Source of the DNA: Clostridium_AD sp050717535
GTDB taxonomy: Bacteria > Bacillota > Clostridia > Clostridiales > Clostridiaceae
Direction of reading: 5' to 3'
NCBI RefSeq assembly: GCF_050717535.1
Contig: NZ_JBOITM010000079.1
Span: 18,722 to 82,721, forward strand
DNA length: 64,000 nt
Shown here one piece after another: positions 44,164 to 54,400 of the stretch. Position 1 is the stretch's first letter; the number at the start of each line of letters is the position of its first letter. Under the pieces are notes generated by a model that was not told where the DNA came from, made no database searches, and was given only the letters and a program-made list of their open reading frames with translations. A program made the position numbers and the translations under genes.

Positions 44164-44238
44164 TGGTGACTCCTAGGGGAATTGAACCCCTGATTCCACC
44201 GTGAGAGGGTGGTGTCTTAACCTCTTGACCAAGGAGCC
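44164..44238 (-). tRNA. tRNA-Glu (anticodon CTC)
   Basis: 75 nt with encoded CCA. Acceptor GGCTCCT pairs with AGGAGTC (one G-T). The anticodon stem CCACC/GGTGG holds the loop CTCTCAC, so the anticodon is CTC and reads GAG. T-arm GGGGTTCAATTCCCC is intact. First gene of the tRNA pair, 18 bases before tRNA-Gln. Confidence 0.95.
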
Positions 44239-44258
44239 TGATTAACACTACAAGATTT

Positions 44259-44287
44259 ATTATATCCTCTTTTGCAGCATAAGTCAA
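44259..44287 (-). promoter_or_regulatory. Promoter of the tRNA-Glu/tRNA-Gln transcript
   Basis: Minus strand: -35 TTGACT (44282-44287), exactly 17 bases, -10 TATAAT (44259-44264), about 20 bases before the tRNA-Glu 5' end. Confidence 0.85.
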
Positions 44288-44367
44288 ATTAGTTTACCAA
44301 ATAGATGATTGATTAACTATTATATATTCAAATCCTGTGTGTTTACAAATAATTTAATTCAAAAAAA

Positions 44368-44403
44368 AGATAGGTTATGCGGCTTTTGCTGCAGACCCTA
44401 TTT
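44368..44403 (-). terminator. Terminator after the broken SASP gene
   Basis: An imperfect stem (ATAGG...CCTAT with an inner TGC/GCA pairing) is followed on the minus strand by eight T. Its survival fits recent inactivation of the gene before it. Confidence 0.6.
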
Positions 44404-44430
44404 TGCCTAAAATTATAAATTTCTTTCGTA

Positions 44431-44595
44431 TTATTCTACCATTTTCTTAACCATTTCTCCACCAACTGAACCACATTGTCTTAATGTTAAGTCACCATTA
44501 TAGTCTGTAAAGCTTACTCCTAACTAATTTGCAGTTTCCATTTTAAATTTATTTAATCCTGCTTTTGCTTCTGACACTAAATTTCTGTATGACAA
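44431..44595 (-). pseudogene. Alpha/beta-type small acid-soluble spore protein with in-frame amber
   Basis: From a TTG at 44595 (AAGGAGATATAAG upstream) the frame reads MSYRNLVSEAKAGLNKFKME, then TAN, an amber TAG at codon 24 (44524-44526), then LGVSFTDYNGDLTLRQCGSV and GGEMVKKMVE to a TAA. This is the DNA-binding SASP family of spores. The amber replaces the conserved glutamate (consensus ANE followed by a hydrophobic residue and GV) inside the region cut by the germination protease. No frameshift is seen, and ribosome site and terminator are intact, so the lesion is a single substitution. Confidence 0.8.
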
Positions 44596-44629
44596 ACTTA
44601 TATCTCCTTAAAATTCATTTGATTATTCT

Positions 44630-44646
44630 TGTACTAATATAGTACA
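44630..44646. repeat. Palindrome upstream of the SASP remnant
   Basis: TGTACTA and TAGTACA separated by three bases, about 35 bases upstream of the TTG start. A possible operator. A separate hairpin AACACT/AGTGTT with a T-run on the plus strand lies near 44683-44715. The rest of 44596-44753 shows nothing coding. Confidence 0.4.
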
Positions 44647-44790
44647 CATGTTTAATATCTTTTATAAGATTACTTTCATGGTAACACTGGTAAAAAAAGT
44701 GTTATATTTTTTTCAGTACTATTAATTACTTACCTTTAATAACTCATGAAAATAAAACAAACAACTTAATTTTTGACTTGTTTGTTTTAT

Positions 44791-45087
44791 TTATTTCCTA
44801 CTATCTTCAAAGTTTTTAATAAGTTCTTTAAGTTCGTCTATTTGTTTTTGTAAATCAGCATTGTTACAATTAGAATTACTATTTTCATTATCTGTACTTG
44901 AATTTTCTGCAGGTGTTTGAATATATTGAGCCTGAGCTGCACTTAATAACAAAATCTGTCCCACCCCTTCTAAAAAATTGCCCACTACATTCTGCTGATT
45001 AACATTATATTTTGATGCAATTATAATTCCTATTATTGCTGCTAAAGTAGCTAATTCATTAGGGGTGTAATCTTCTAAGGTTTTCAT
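44791..45087 (-). CDS. Small protein with hydrophobic helix, unknown function
   Basis: About 98 aa. A moderately hydrophobic helix at about 9-27 (NELATLAAIIGIIIASKYN), a second at about 38-52, an Asn/Ser-rich linker (SSTDNENSNSNCNNA) and a charged C-terminal helix (LQKQIDELKELIKNFED). It resembles small clostridial membrane-associated or spore-related proteins, but I cannot name it. ATG 45087 with AGGTG upstream. It is divergent from the patatin-like gene, and a weak hairpin (AAAACAAACAA/TTGTTTGTTTT) lies over its 3' end. Confidence 0.65.
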   Translation of the reverse strand: MKTLEDYTPNELATLAAIIGIIIASKYNVNQQNVVGNFLEGVGQILLLSAAQAQYIQTPAENSSTDNENSNSNCNNADLQKQIDELKELIKNFEDSRK

Positions 45088-45218
45088 ACTATTCACCTAT
45101 TAAAAAATATTATATTCTATTATATTCATTTTATAAAAAATGTGTAAATTAAGTTTATTTATATAATATATAACATTTGTTTTTATTAATCATATATTAC
45201 TTATAAGAGGTGGTCTAT

Positions 45219-46229
45219 ATGGATATTCTTAATAATGCAAAATTTGCAGATGCGGTGTTTGAAGGTGGTGGAGTTAAAGGTATTGGCCTTGTAGGTGCCT
45301 TAAAAACATTTGAAAATAATGATTATCATTGGAAAAACATTTCAGGAACATCAGCTGGCTCCATTGTTGCTACCCTTGTTGCCGTAGGCTGCTCAGCTGA
45401 AGAAATAAAAAAACTAATGTTACAACTAGACTTCAAGAAAATTGCCGGTAAAAATTCTTTTAATATACCTGTATTCTCTAATTTTTACAATATGATTTTC
45501 AAGAAAGGAATTTTTAATGGAGATTATTTCAAAAACTGGATTGATGAAGTTCTTTCAAATAAACTTTTGATTAAAGGCAAAAAAAAAGTAACCTTTGGAG
45601 ATTTAATTATTCCAGAGGAAGTGGGAATTCTTTTAAATAATAACAAGTATAAAAGAAAATACAAACTGCATATTATCGCCACTGATATTAGCCGAGGAAA
45701 GATGTTAATACTTCCAGAAGACATCGCAGAATATGGTATAAACCCAGATGACCTGGAAGTAAGTTTGGCAATAAGAATGAGCATGTCTATTCCCTATTTT
45801 TTTCAACCAGTAAATTTGATGGATGTAAATACTAATAAAAAATCTTTAATTGTTGATGGTGCTATTTTAAGCAATTACCCAGTGTGGATTTTTGATGTAA
45901 ATGGAATCCCTAGATGGCCAACTATTGGTTTTAAACTAGGAGGAAACAAAGAAATACGCGAACATAAAATCACTAATGTCTTAAATTTCACTAGTTCAAT
46001 TATTCAAACCATGTTAGAAGCTCAGGATGATATCCATATAAGAGAAATGGATTATCTACGTACTGTAAAAATTAATACTTTAGATATTAAAACCACGGAT
46101 TTCAATATTTCTTATAAAAACATTATGAATTTATATAATTCTGGTGAAATCTGTGCAAGTGAATTTCTTAAAAATTGGGAAATTAATTATAAAAAACATG
46201 AATTCCTTAGGGGTAATTCTTCTAAATAA
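45219..46229 (+). CDS. Patatin-like phospholipase
   Basis: About 336 aa. The oxyanion-hole motif FEGGGVKGIGLVGAL, nucleophile motif GTSAG (serine near residue 45) and DGAILSNYP (catalytic aspartate) form the patatin Ser-Asp dyad. It is an acyl hydrolase of lipids; no signal peptide, so cytoplasmic. The ATG at 45219 follows AAGAGGTGG; the frame opens three codons earlier. It has its own terminator. Confidence 0.9.
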   Translation: MDILNNAKFADAVFEGGGVKGIGLVGALKTFENNDYHWKNISGTSAGSIVATLVAVGCSAEEIKKLMLQLDFKKIAGKNSFNIPVFSNFYNMIFKKGIFNGDYFKNWIDEVLSNKLLIKGKKKVTFGDLIIPEEVGILLNNNKYKRKYKLHIIATDISRGKMLILPEDIAEYGINPDDLEVSLAIRMSMSIPYFFQPVNLMDVNTNKKSLIVDGAILSNYPVWIFDVNGIPRWPTIGFKLGGNKEIREHKITNVLNFTSSIIQTMLEAQDDIHIREMDYLRTVKINTLDIKTTDFNISYKNIMNLYNSGEICASEFLKNWEINYKKHEFLRGNSSK

Positions 46230-46272
46230 TAAAGATCATTAAAATGACTTTCACATGGACTTTGAAACATAA

Positions 46273-46314
46273 AAAAGCACGTAACAGGTAAGGGGGTACC
46301 AGCCACGTGCTTTT
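46273..46314. terminator. Bidirectional terminator between the patatin-like gene and argH
   Basis: AAAAGCACGT and ACGTGCTTTT form the stem, with an inner GGTA/TACC hairpin. Each side is T-rich (six T on the minus strand). Confidence 0.85.
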
Positions 46315-46350
46315 ATCTAAAAAGGTTATATTACCACCTTAAAGTGGACA

Positions 46351-47664
46351 TCACATTTCTTTTTTTATACCTCTGCTTAAAGTATTTTCATAATCAATAA
46401 ATTCATATACATCTCCATTAAATAAATCACTAAAACTCTTAAGTTCTTCTAAGTTCAAATCTTCTATAGCAGTATGCTCTTGTTCACAATGTAACACAAT
46501 AGAACCTATAACCCCATGTGCATCTCTAAATGCCATACCCTTACCTACAAGATAATCTGCAGCTTCCGTAGCATTTAAAAAGCCTCTTTTAACTGCATTA
46601 TGCATATTATCACTTTTAATTTTTAAGCTACCCAACATTTTATTCATAACCTTTATGCATTTTAAAACTGTATCCACTGCATCAAAGAAAGGCTCCTTAT
46701 CTTCCTGCATATCTTTATTATAGGCCAAGGGAATTCCTTTCATCGTAGTAAGAAGACTCATTAAATTTCCATATACTCTTCCAGTTTTTCCTCTTATTAG
46801 TTCTGCTGCATCTGGATTTCTCTTTTGTGGCATTATACTACTACCTGTAGAAAATTCATCGCTAATTTCAATAAAATCAAACTCTTTAGTAGACCATAAA
46901 ACTAATTCCTCACTTAATCTACTAAAGTGCATCATTATTATAGAAAAATTGGACAAAAGCTCTAATAAATAATCTCTATCACTTACTCCATCCATAAAAT
47001 TATCTACTGGTTTTTTGAACCCAAGTTCACTTGTTGTAAAACCTCTATCTGTGTCATAGGTTGTTCCTGCTAATGCACAACAACCAAGAGGATTTTCATC
47101 CATATTTTCTATAGCACTTAGAAGCCTTTTTTTATCGCGACTTAGCATACTATAGTATGCCATAATGTGCTCCTTAAAGGTTACCACCTGAGCTCTTTGC
47201 ATATGTGTATACCCTGGCATTATAACAGCATTATCAATGCCTACTTTTTCAATAGTGCACAAAATAGTATCTAAATTATCAATAACTTCCGCTGCTTTAT
47301 GTTTTGAATATAATCTCATATCAACTGCAACCTGATCATTTCTACTTCTTGCTGTATGAAGCTTTTTACCTACATCGCCTACAAGCTTTGTAAGTTGTAT
47401 CTCCATAAAACTATGAATATCTTCATAGTCACCTTCAATTTTTAATTTACCTTCTTGAATATCTAAAAGAATAGAATTTAGACCATTAACTATGGTTACA
47501 CTCTCTTCATTTGTTAAAATGCTACATTTAGCAAGCATTTTAACATGAGCTATACTACCCATTATGTCTTCATAATATAATCTTTTATCAAAGCCAAGAG
47601 AACTATTAAAGTCCTCCATAAGCCTGCTTTCTTTTTCAATAAATCTTCCACCCCAAAGTTTCAT
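46351..47664 (-). CDS. argH: Argininosuccinate lyase
   Basis: About 437 aa. Fumarase/aspartase superfamily signature GSSIMPQKRNPDAAELIRGK, substrate-binding TARSRNDQVAVDMRLY and PGYTHMQRAQ. It splits argininosuccinate into arginine and fumarate, the last step of arginine synthesis. The ATG at 47664 follows AGCAGGTG. Last gene of the transporter-argG-argH unit. Confidence 0.96.
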   Translation of the reverse strand: MKLWGGRFIEKESRLMEDFNSSLGFDKRLYYEDIMGSIAHVKMLAKCSILTNEESVTIVNGLNSILLDIQEGKLKIEGDYEDIHSFMEIQLTKLVGDVGKKLHTARSRNDQVAVDMRLYSKHKAAEVIDNLDTILCTIEKVGIDNAVIMPGYTHMQRAQVVTFKEHIMAYYSMLSRDKKRLLSAIENMDENPLGCCALAGTTYDTDRGFTTSELGFKKPVDNFMDGVSDRDYLLELLSNFSIIMMHFSRLSEELVLWSTKEFDFIEISDEFSTGSSIMPQKRNPDAAELIRGKTGRVYGNLMSLLTTMKGIPLAYNKDMQEDKEPFFDAVDTVLKCIKVMNKMLGSLKIKSDNMHNAVKRGFLNATEAADYLVGKGMAFRDAHGVIGSIVLHCEQEHTAIEDLNLEELKSFSDLFNGDVYEFIDYENTLSRGIKKEM

Positions 47665-47707
47665 ATATATCACCTGCTAAGCCTTCTATAAATTTTTGTA
47701 TTTCACC

Positions 47708-48922
47708 TTAAATATTGTTTAAATGTTTGTATGCTTTAATTTTGCTTGGCAATGAAAATAAGTTTATAAATCCTTCTGCATCCTTATGGTCATATAAATC
47801 ACTTGCACCAAAAGAAGATATACTCTCATCATAAAGAGCATAGGGTGACTGCTTACCTGCCGACATGATATTTCCCTTATAGAGTTTTAATTTAACAGTT
47901 CCTGTTACTGTTTCTTGCGTCTTATCTACAAATGCATCAAGAGCTTCTCTCATAGTACTAAACCAAAGTCCATTATAAACTAAATCTCCGTATTTTTGTG
48001 CTATTGTATATTTAAAGTGCAATGTATCTTTGTCTAAAGTTATTTCCTCTAACTCTTTATGTGCTGCATAAAGAACAGTACCACCAGGAGTTTCATATAT
48101 TCCTCTTGATTTCATTCCCACAAGTCTATTCTCTACTATATCTATAACACCTATTCCATTTTCTCCACCAATTTTATTTAACACAGTAACTATGTCTATT
48201 GGCTCTAGTTCTATTCCATCTACTTTTTTAGCAATTCCCTTTTCAAAGTATATTTCTACATATGTAGCTTCGTCTTTAGCTTTTTCTGGAGGTGTAACCA
48301 TAAGATACATATTTCTTTTATGTTCATTACTTAAATCTTCAATATCTCCACCTTCATGACTTACATGCCACAAGTTTTGATCCATTGAGTATATTTTTTC
48401 TTTAGTTACTGCTATTTCTATACCCTTTTCATTAGCATAATCTATAGCATCTTCTCTTGATTTTATATCCCAAATTCTCCAAGGAGCAATAATCTTTATA
48501 GAAGGATCAATAGCTGCTATGCCAACTTCAAATCTAACTTGATCATTTCCCTTACCAGTACATCCGTGACATATATATTTTGCTCCTTCTTTATGAGCAA
48601 TCTCTACAAGTTTTTTAGCTATTAATGGTCTTGCAAAGGCTGTCCCTAATAAATAAGTTCCTTCATACATAGCATTTGCTTTAACTCCTTTAAATACGTA
48701 ATCTTTTATAAATTCAGCTGTTACATTCTCAATATAAATTTTTTCTGCTCCTGAACTTAGAGCTTTTTTCTCAATTCCCTTCATATCGTCCTCTTGTCCT
48801 ACATTAATACATGCTGCTATAACATCAACATCATAGTTTTCCTTAAGCCAAGTTATTATTATAGAAGTATCGAGTCCTCCTGAATATGCTAAAATCACTT
48901 TTTCTTTAATTATTTTTTCCAT
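47708..48922 (-). CDS. argG: Argininosuccinate synthase
   Basis: About 404 aa. The PP-loop AYSGGLDTSI at the N-terminus, then CINVGQEDD, HGCTGKGNDQVRFEV and the C-terminal YDESISSFGASDLYDHKDA. It joins citrulline and aspartate with ATP. The ATG at 48922 is supported by GAGGAG upstream; the frame opens 19 codons earlier to 48979 with no clear ribosome site. Directly downstream of the ABC transporter ATPase. Confidence 0.96.
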   Translation of the reverse strand: MEKIIKEKVILAYSGGLDTSIIITWLKENYDVDVIAACINVGQEDDMKGIEKKALSSGAEKIYIENVTAEFIKDYVFKGVKANAMYEGTYLLGTAFARPLIAKKLVEIAHKEGAKYICHGCTGKGNDQVRFEVGIAAIDPSIKIIAPWRIWDIKSREDAIDYANEKGIEIAVTKEKIYSMDQNLWHVSHEGGDIEDLSNEHKRNMYLMVTPPEKAKDEATYVEIYFEKGIAKKVDGIELEPIDIVTVLNKIGGENGIGVIDIVENRLVGMKSRGIYETPGGTVLYAAHKELEEITLDKDTLHFKYTIAQKYGDLVYNGLWFSTMREALDAFVDKTQETVTGTVKLKLYKGNIMSAGKQSPYALYDESISSFGASDLYDHKDAEGFINLFSLPSKIKAYKHLNNI

Positions 48923-48983
48923 TTTAAAATCTCCTCTCAATTTTGCTTGTTTTATATTTAAAAGATTATTTATTTTCATAACC

Positions 48984-49715
<732 letters not shown>

Positions 49716-49730
49716 TCTATATCACCTCTA

Positions 49731-50378
49731 CTAATATACTGACAGTTTTTTTTCATAATATGAAAACACTGTAGTAAAAATTGTTGTCATTATAAGATAT
49801 AAACATCCTGCTATAAAGAAGGCTTCCATAGGTCTAAAACTTGAGGCATATAAAAGCTGCGCTGACCTCATAACTTCCACCATAGTTATAGTAGCCACTA
49901 AAGAGGTGTCCTTAAGCATTGTTATAAACTCATTGCCCACAGATGGAATAATTATTTTAAAGGTTTGAGGTAACACTACTCTTTTCATAGTATCAAAATA
50001 GGTGAAACCCAGCGACTTGCAAGCCTCAAACTGCCCTTTATCTACTGAAAGTATTCCGCCTCTTATTATTTCTGCCATGTAAGCCCCTGAATTTAAACTA
50101 AGTCCTATTATGGCTGCTTGAAAGGCTGTAAACTTAATTCCTACAAAGGGCAATCCAAAATAGAAAAACCATAATTGAAGCAGCATGGGTGTACCTCTAA
50201 AGAGCCAGGTGTAAAAGCCTGCAACAGTAGCCATTAACTTATTTTTCGAGAGCTTTAATATGGCTGTAAACATACCTATTAAACTTCCCAAAACTACTGA
50301 TATAAGTGTTAATTCCAATGTTATCAAACTTGCTTTTAATAACACAGGGAACATATCCTTTAAAATATTTATATCCAT
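49731..50378 (-). CDS. Polar amino-acid ABC transporter, permease subunit
   Basis: 215 aa with five or so membrane helices (about 15-40, 53-75, 80-105, 140-160, 180-205). The HisMQ-type permease motif TYFDTMKRVVLPQTFKIIIPSV (the EAA loop) contacts the ATPase. Strong ribosome site GGAGGAACGACA. It functions as a homodimer in this class when only one permease is present, as here. Confidence 0.92.
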   Translation of the reverse strand: MDINILKDMFPVLLKASLITLELTLISVVLGSLIGMFTAILKLSKNKLMATVAGFYTWLFRGTPMLLQLWFFYFGLPFVGIKFTAFQAAIIGLSLNSGAYMAEIIRGGILSVDKGQFEACKSLGFTYFDTMKRVVLPQTFKIIIPSVGNEFITMLKDTSLVATITMVEVMRSAQLLYASSFRPMEAFFIAGCLYLIMTTIFTTVFSYYEKKLSVY

Positions 50379-50397
50379 TGTCGTTCCTCCTAGCTAT

Positions 50398-51189
50398 CTA
50401 TTTCTTATATGCGTCAAATCCGAACCATTTTTGTGAAAGCTTAGAAAGAGTTCCATCTGATTTAAGTTCATTAAGTGCCTTTTGCACAGCTTCTTTTAAT
50501 TCTTTATCTTCTTTCTTAAATCCAATTCCTATTGGTTCTTCACTAATTCTATCCTGTAGAACTTCATACTCACCTGGTTTTTTTGACACATAATATCCAC
50601 CAACTTGAGCATCCATAACTACCGCATCTACTCTCCCAGATGATAATTCTTGGAAAGCCTCTGTAATTTTGTCATACTTTTTAACTTCTTTTAATCCTTT
50701 TATTGCAGATGCTGCACTATCCCCAGTAGAGCCTAGCTGACAAGCTACTATTTTACCCTCTAAATCTTTCAAACTTTTTATGGATGTATTCCCTTGCTTT
50801 ATAGCAATAACTTGTCCACCCATTAAATAACTGTCTGAGAAATCTATACTTTCTTTCCTTTTATCCGTAATACTGAGAGCTGCAAGTATAACATTAAATC
50901 TTGAAGAGTTAAGAGCTAAAAGTATCCCATTGAAATCTGTAGTAACATACTCTGTAGTTACTCCTAATTTTTTCCCTATTTCATTTCCTAAATCTACATC
51001 AAAACCCACTAATTCGTTTTTAGAATCTCTAAATTCCATTGGAGGATAAGAATCATCCAGTCCCATTGTTAATTTACCTGCCTTTTGAACCGCTTGTAGA
51101 GAATTAAGTTTTTCCTCTTTTTGACCACAGCCTGCAAGTAAAACACCTGCCATAGTAACCGTTAATACAATTGACATGATTTTTTTCAT
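50398..51189 (-). CDS. Polar amino-acid ABC transporter, substrate-binding lipoprotein
   Basis: About 263 aa. Lipoprotein signal MKKIMSIVLTVTMAG with lipobox VLLAGC, then a family 3 solute-binding domain: TMGLDDSYPPMEFRDSKNELV, GFDVDLGNEIGKKLG, ITDKRKESIDFSDSYLMGG and QLGSTGD. The motif D-S-Y-P-P-M-E-F is shared by arginine, lysine and cystine binding proteins; the ligand is not certain. The ATG at 51189 has GGGGAGTGG upstream. First gene of the unit. Confidence 0.92.
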   Translation of the reverse strand: MKKIMSIVLTVTMAGVLLAGCGQKEEKLNSLQAVQKAGKLTMGLDDSYPPMEFRDSKNELVGFDVDLGNEIGKKLGVTTEYVTTDFNGILLALNSSRFNVILAALSITDKRKESIDFSDSYLMGGQVIAIKQGNTSIKSLKDLEGKIVACQLGSTGDSAASAIKGLKEVKKYDKITEAFQELSSGRVDAVVMDAQVGGYYVSKKPGEYEVLQDRISEEPIGIGFKKEDKELKEAVQKALNELKSDGTLSKLSQKWFGFDAYKK

Positions 51190-51225
51190 TTGTACCACTC
51201 CCCATTTATAATATATTTTAGTTTG

Positions 51226-51381
51226 TGAATATTTATACATTTTTATGTATATTGAATATTTCTCTTATTTACATGGTGTTTAGTTGTTAATTAATATTCA
51301 TCATTGATTTAACTAGCTTGTTTTTATTTATTATATACCCGTTTTTATAATAATGCAATGCTTTTTATTAATATATATTCA
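51226..51381 (-). promoter_or_regulatory. Promoter with ARG-box-like operators for the transporter-argGH unit
   Basis: Minus-strand promoter: -35 TTGCAT (51353-51358), 17 bases, -10 TATAAT (51330-51335). Three sites match the ARG-box core TGAATWWWWATTCA at 13 of 14 positions: TGAATATATATTAA (51368-51381, minus), TGAATATTAATTAA (51287-51300, minus) and TGAATATTTATACA (51226-51239, plus). They lie upstream of the promoter, just downstream of it, and in the leader, as expected for an ArgR/AhrC hexamer. Confidence 0.55.
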
Positions 51382-51412
51382 TTTTATATAATAATTATGC
51401 ATTATTAGCAAT

Positions 51413-51462
51413 AAAAAATCCACGTAAACGATGGAAATTTAACTGTTACGTGGTTTTTTCAG
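51413..51462 (-). terminator. Terminator after carB
   Basis: Stem CCACGTAA/TTACGTGG with A/T-tract extensions on both sides; six T follow on the minus strand. It separates carAB from the transporter unit. Confidence 0.82.
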
Positions 51463-51475
51463 ACTACTTTTTTCG

Positions 51476-54400
51476 CTACTCTACAATATTAAACACTTCT
51501 AAATCTGCGATCATAATGTTCTTTTTCATAAGGTCTACTATGGCTCTTGCTGTATCCAAGGAAGTTATAATTCCAACATTATTTTCTATAGCTGTTCTTC
51601 TAATTCTAAAGCCATCTGTTTTTGAATCATTTCCTTTAGTAGGTGTATTTATTACTAAATCAACCTGTCTTGTCTTTATTACATCAATTATATTGGGGAT
51701 TCCTTCTGTTATTTTTTTAACCTCCAAGGCATCCATGCCACTTTCTTTTAATAACTTAGCCGTACCCTTTGTTGCTATAAATTTATAACCTAGTTCACTA
51801 AAAGTCTTGGCTATATACAAAAACTCTTCATAATCCTGCGGATTTATGGTTGCCAAGATAACTCCTGTTTCTCTTTTGATTTTCATTCCCGATGCAACAA
51901 AACCTTTATATAGTGCTTCATCAAAGTTCCTTCCTATTCCCAGAACTTCTCCTGTGGATCTCATTTCTGGTCCTAGGCACACCTCAACTTCTGGTAGTTT
52001 TTGAGTTGAGAACACTGGAACTTTTACTGAAACCAATTTAGACTCTTTATAAACTCCACTACCATAACCTAAATCTTTTAATTTTTCTCCAAGCATTACC
52101 CTAGTTGCCAGCTCTACTATTGGCACTTTACTAACCTTACTAATGTATGGAACCGTACGACTAGCTCTTGGATTAACCTCTATTATATATAATTCATTTT
52201 TAAATTCTATAAACTGAATATTAATCATTCCTATTACTTCTAGTCCTATTGCTATTTTCTTAGTATATTGTAATATCTTTTCTTTTATAGCATCTGATAT
52301 ATTTTGACTTGGATATATTGTAATACTATCTCCCGAGTGAACTCCTGCTCTTTCTAGATGTTCCATAATACCTGGTATTAATATTTCGGTGCCATCACAA
52401 ATAGCATCAACTTCTATTTCTCTACCCAATAAATATCTATCTATTAAAACAGGATTTTTCTTATCCTTTTCAAAAGCATTAACTAAATAATGTTTAAGTT
52501 CTTCTTCCCCATAAGTTATTTCCATTCCTTGCCCACCTAATACATAGGAAGGTCTAACTAGTACTGGGTAACCTATGATTTTAGCCTCTTTTAAGCCTTC
52601 TTTTAAATCCCAAACTGCTTTTCCTTTTGGTCTATTAATGTCTAATTTTTCTAGCAGTGCATCAAATTTTTCTCTATCCTCAGCTGCATCTATTTGCTCA
52701 GGCTTAGTTCCATATATAGGAATATTTTTTTCCTTTAAGAACTCTGCAAGGTTAATAGCGGTTTGCCCTCCAAATTCAAGTATAACCCCATCTGGATGCT
52801 CTTTTTCAACAATGTTCAATACTTCTTCCTCTGTTAATGGTTCAAAATATAATTTATCTGAAATATTAAAATCCGTACTTACTGTTTCCGGGTTGTTATT
52901 TACTATAATAGTCTCAATTCCTAGCTTTCTAAGAGCAATAACGCTCTGAACAGATGCATAATCAAACTCGATTCCCTGTCCTATTCTTATAGGACCTGAG
53001 CCTATAACCATAACCTTCCGTCTATTGCTTACCTCCACCTCATCATATTCATCATATGTTGAGTAATAATAAGGTGATAAGGCTTCAAATTCGCCAGCGC
53101 AAGTATCTACCATTTTATAGACAGGCTTAATGTTCCATATATTTCTAAGTTCGTATACTACATTTGGCACAACCCCTAATAAATCTGCAATGCCTTTATC
53201 AGAAAATCCTTTTTTCTTTAATAATTGTAACCAATCTTTATTCATATCTCCTAGGGTGGAATTTTTTATCTTTTCCTCTTCGTCCACTATCCACTTGATT
53301 TTATTTACAAAGAATTTATCTATACCTGTAATTTCTGAAACCTTTTCCACCATATACTCACGTCTCAGCATTTCAGCTAAATAAAATATTCTCTCGTCAT
53401 CAGGGGCCATAACTCTTTCCTTTAATTCCTGAAGACTCTTTTGTGCTAAAGCATCATATTGCAGTGAATACTTTCCGATTTCCAGTGAGCGAATTCCTTT
53501 TAATAAAGCTGCCTCAAAATTGCTTCCAATTGACATTATTTCACCTGTAGCCATCATCTTTGTACTTAAAACTCTATTTGCTCCTTGAAACTTATCAAAA
53601 GGCCATTTAGGAATTTTAACTACCACATAATCTAGGGATGGTTCAAAGCAAGCATAAGTTTTTTGTGTTACTGCATTTTTTATCTCATCTAGTGCATAAC
53701 CTAGTGCTATTTTTGCTGCTACTTTCGCAATGGGATAGCCTGTAGCCTTTGAAGCTAGTGCAGAAGATCTACTTACTCTTGGATTAATTTCTATAACTGC
53801 ATACTCAAAACTTCTAGGATTAAGAGCAAGTTGAACATTACACCCACCTTCTATACCTACATTGTTTATAATATCTATAGATGCACTTCTAAGCATTTGA
53901 TATTCTTTATCCGAAAGAGTCTGGCTTGGTGCTACCACAATACTATCCCCAGTATGTATTCCTACTGGATCTATATTTTCCATGTTGCATACACAGATAC
54001 AATTAGCACGGGCATCTCTCATAACTTCATATTCTATCTCTTTCCAACCCTTTATGCTCTTTTCTAAAAGAACCTGCCCTATAGAACTTAATTGCAATCC
54101 AAGTTCTAAGATTCCAACTAGTTCCTCCTCGGACTCAGCAATTCCACCACCACTCCCACCTAGTGTATAGGCCGGTCTTACAATTACAGGATATCCTATT
54201 TCGCCTGCAAATCTTAATCCGCCTTCCATGTCTGTAACAATTTCACTTTCTACAACCGGCTGGTCAATCTCCTGCATAAGATTTCTAAAAATTTCCCTAT
54301 CCTCACCTTTTTTTATTGCTTCTATGGAGGTTCCGATTACTCTTACATTGTATTTATCTAAAATACCGTTATCAGCTAATTCCACGGCTAAATTCAATGC

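Noticed and set aside
44524..44526. Amber codon read by the neighbouring tRNA-Gln(CTG)
   Set aside because: Such suppression is weak, the family residue is Glu rather than Gln, and nothing else supports recoding; a nonsense mutation or sequencing error is simpler.
48923..48979. Upstream ATG extending ArgG by 19 residues
   Set aside because: No ribosome site there, and the extension lies outside the conserved protein, whereas GAGGAG precedes the ATG at 48922.
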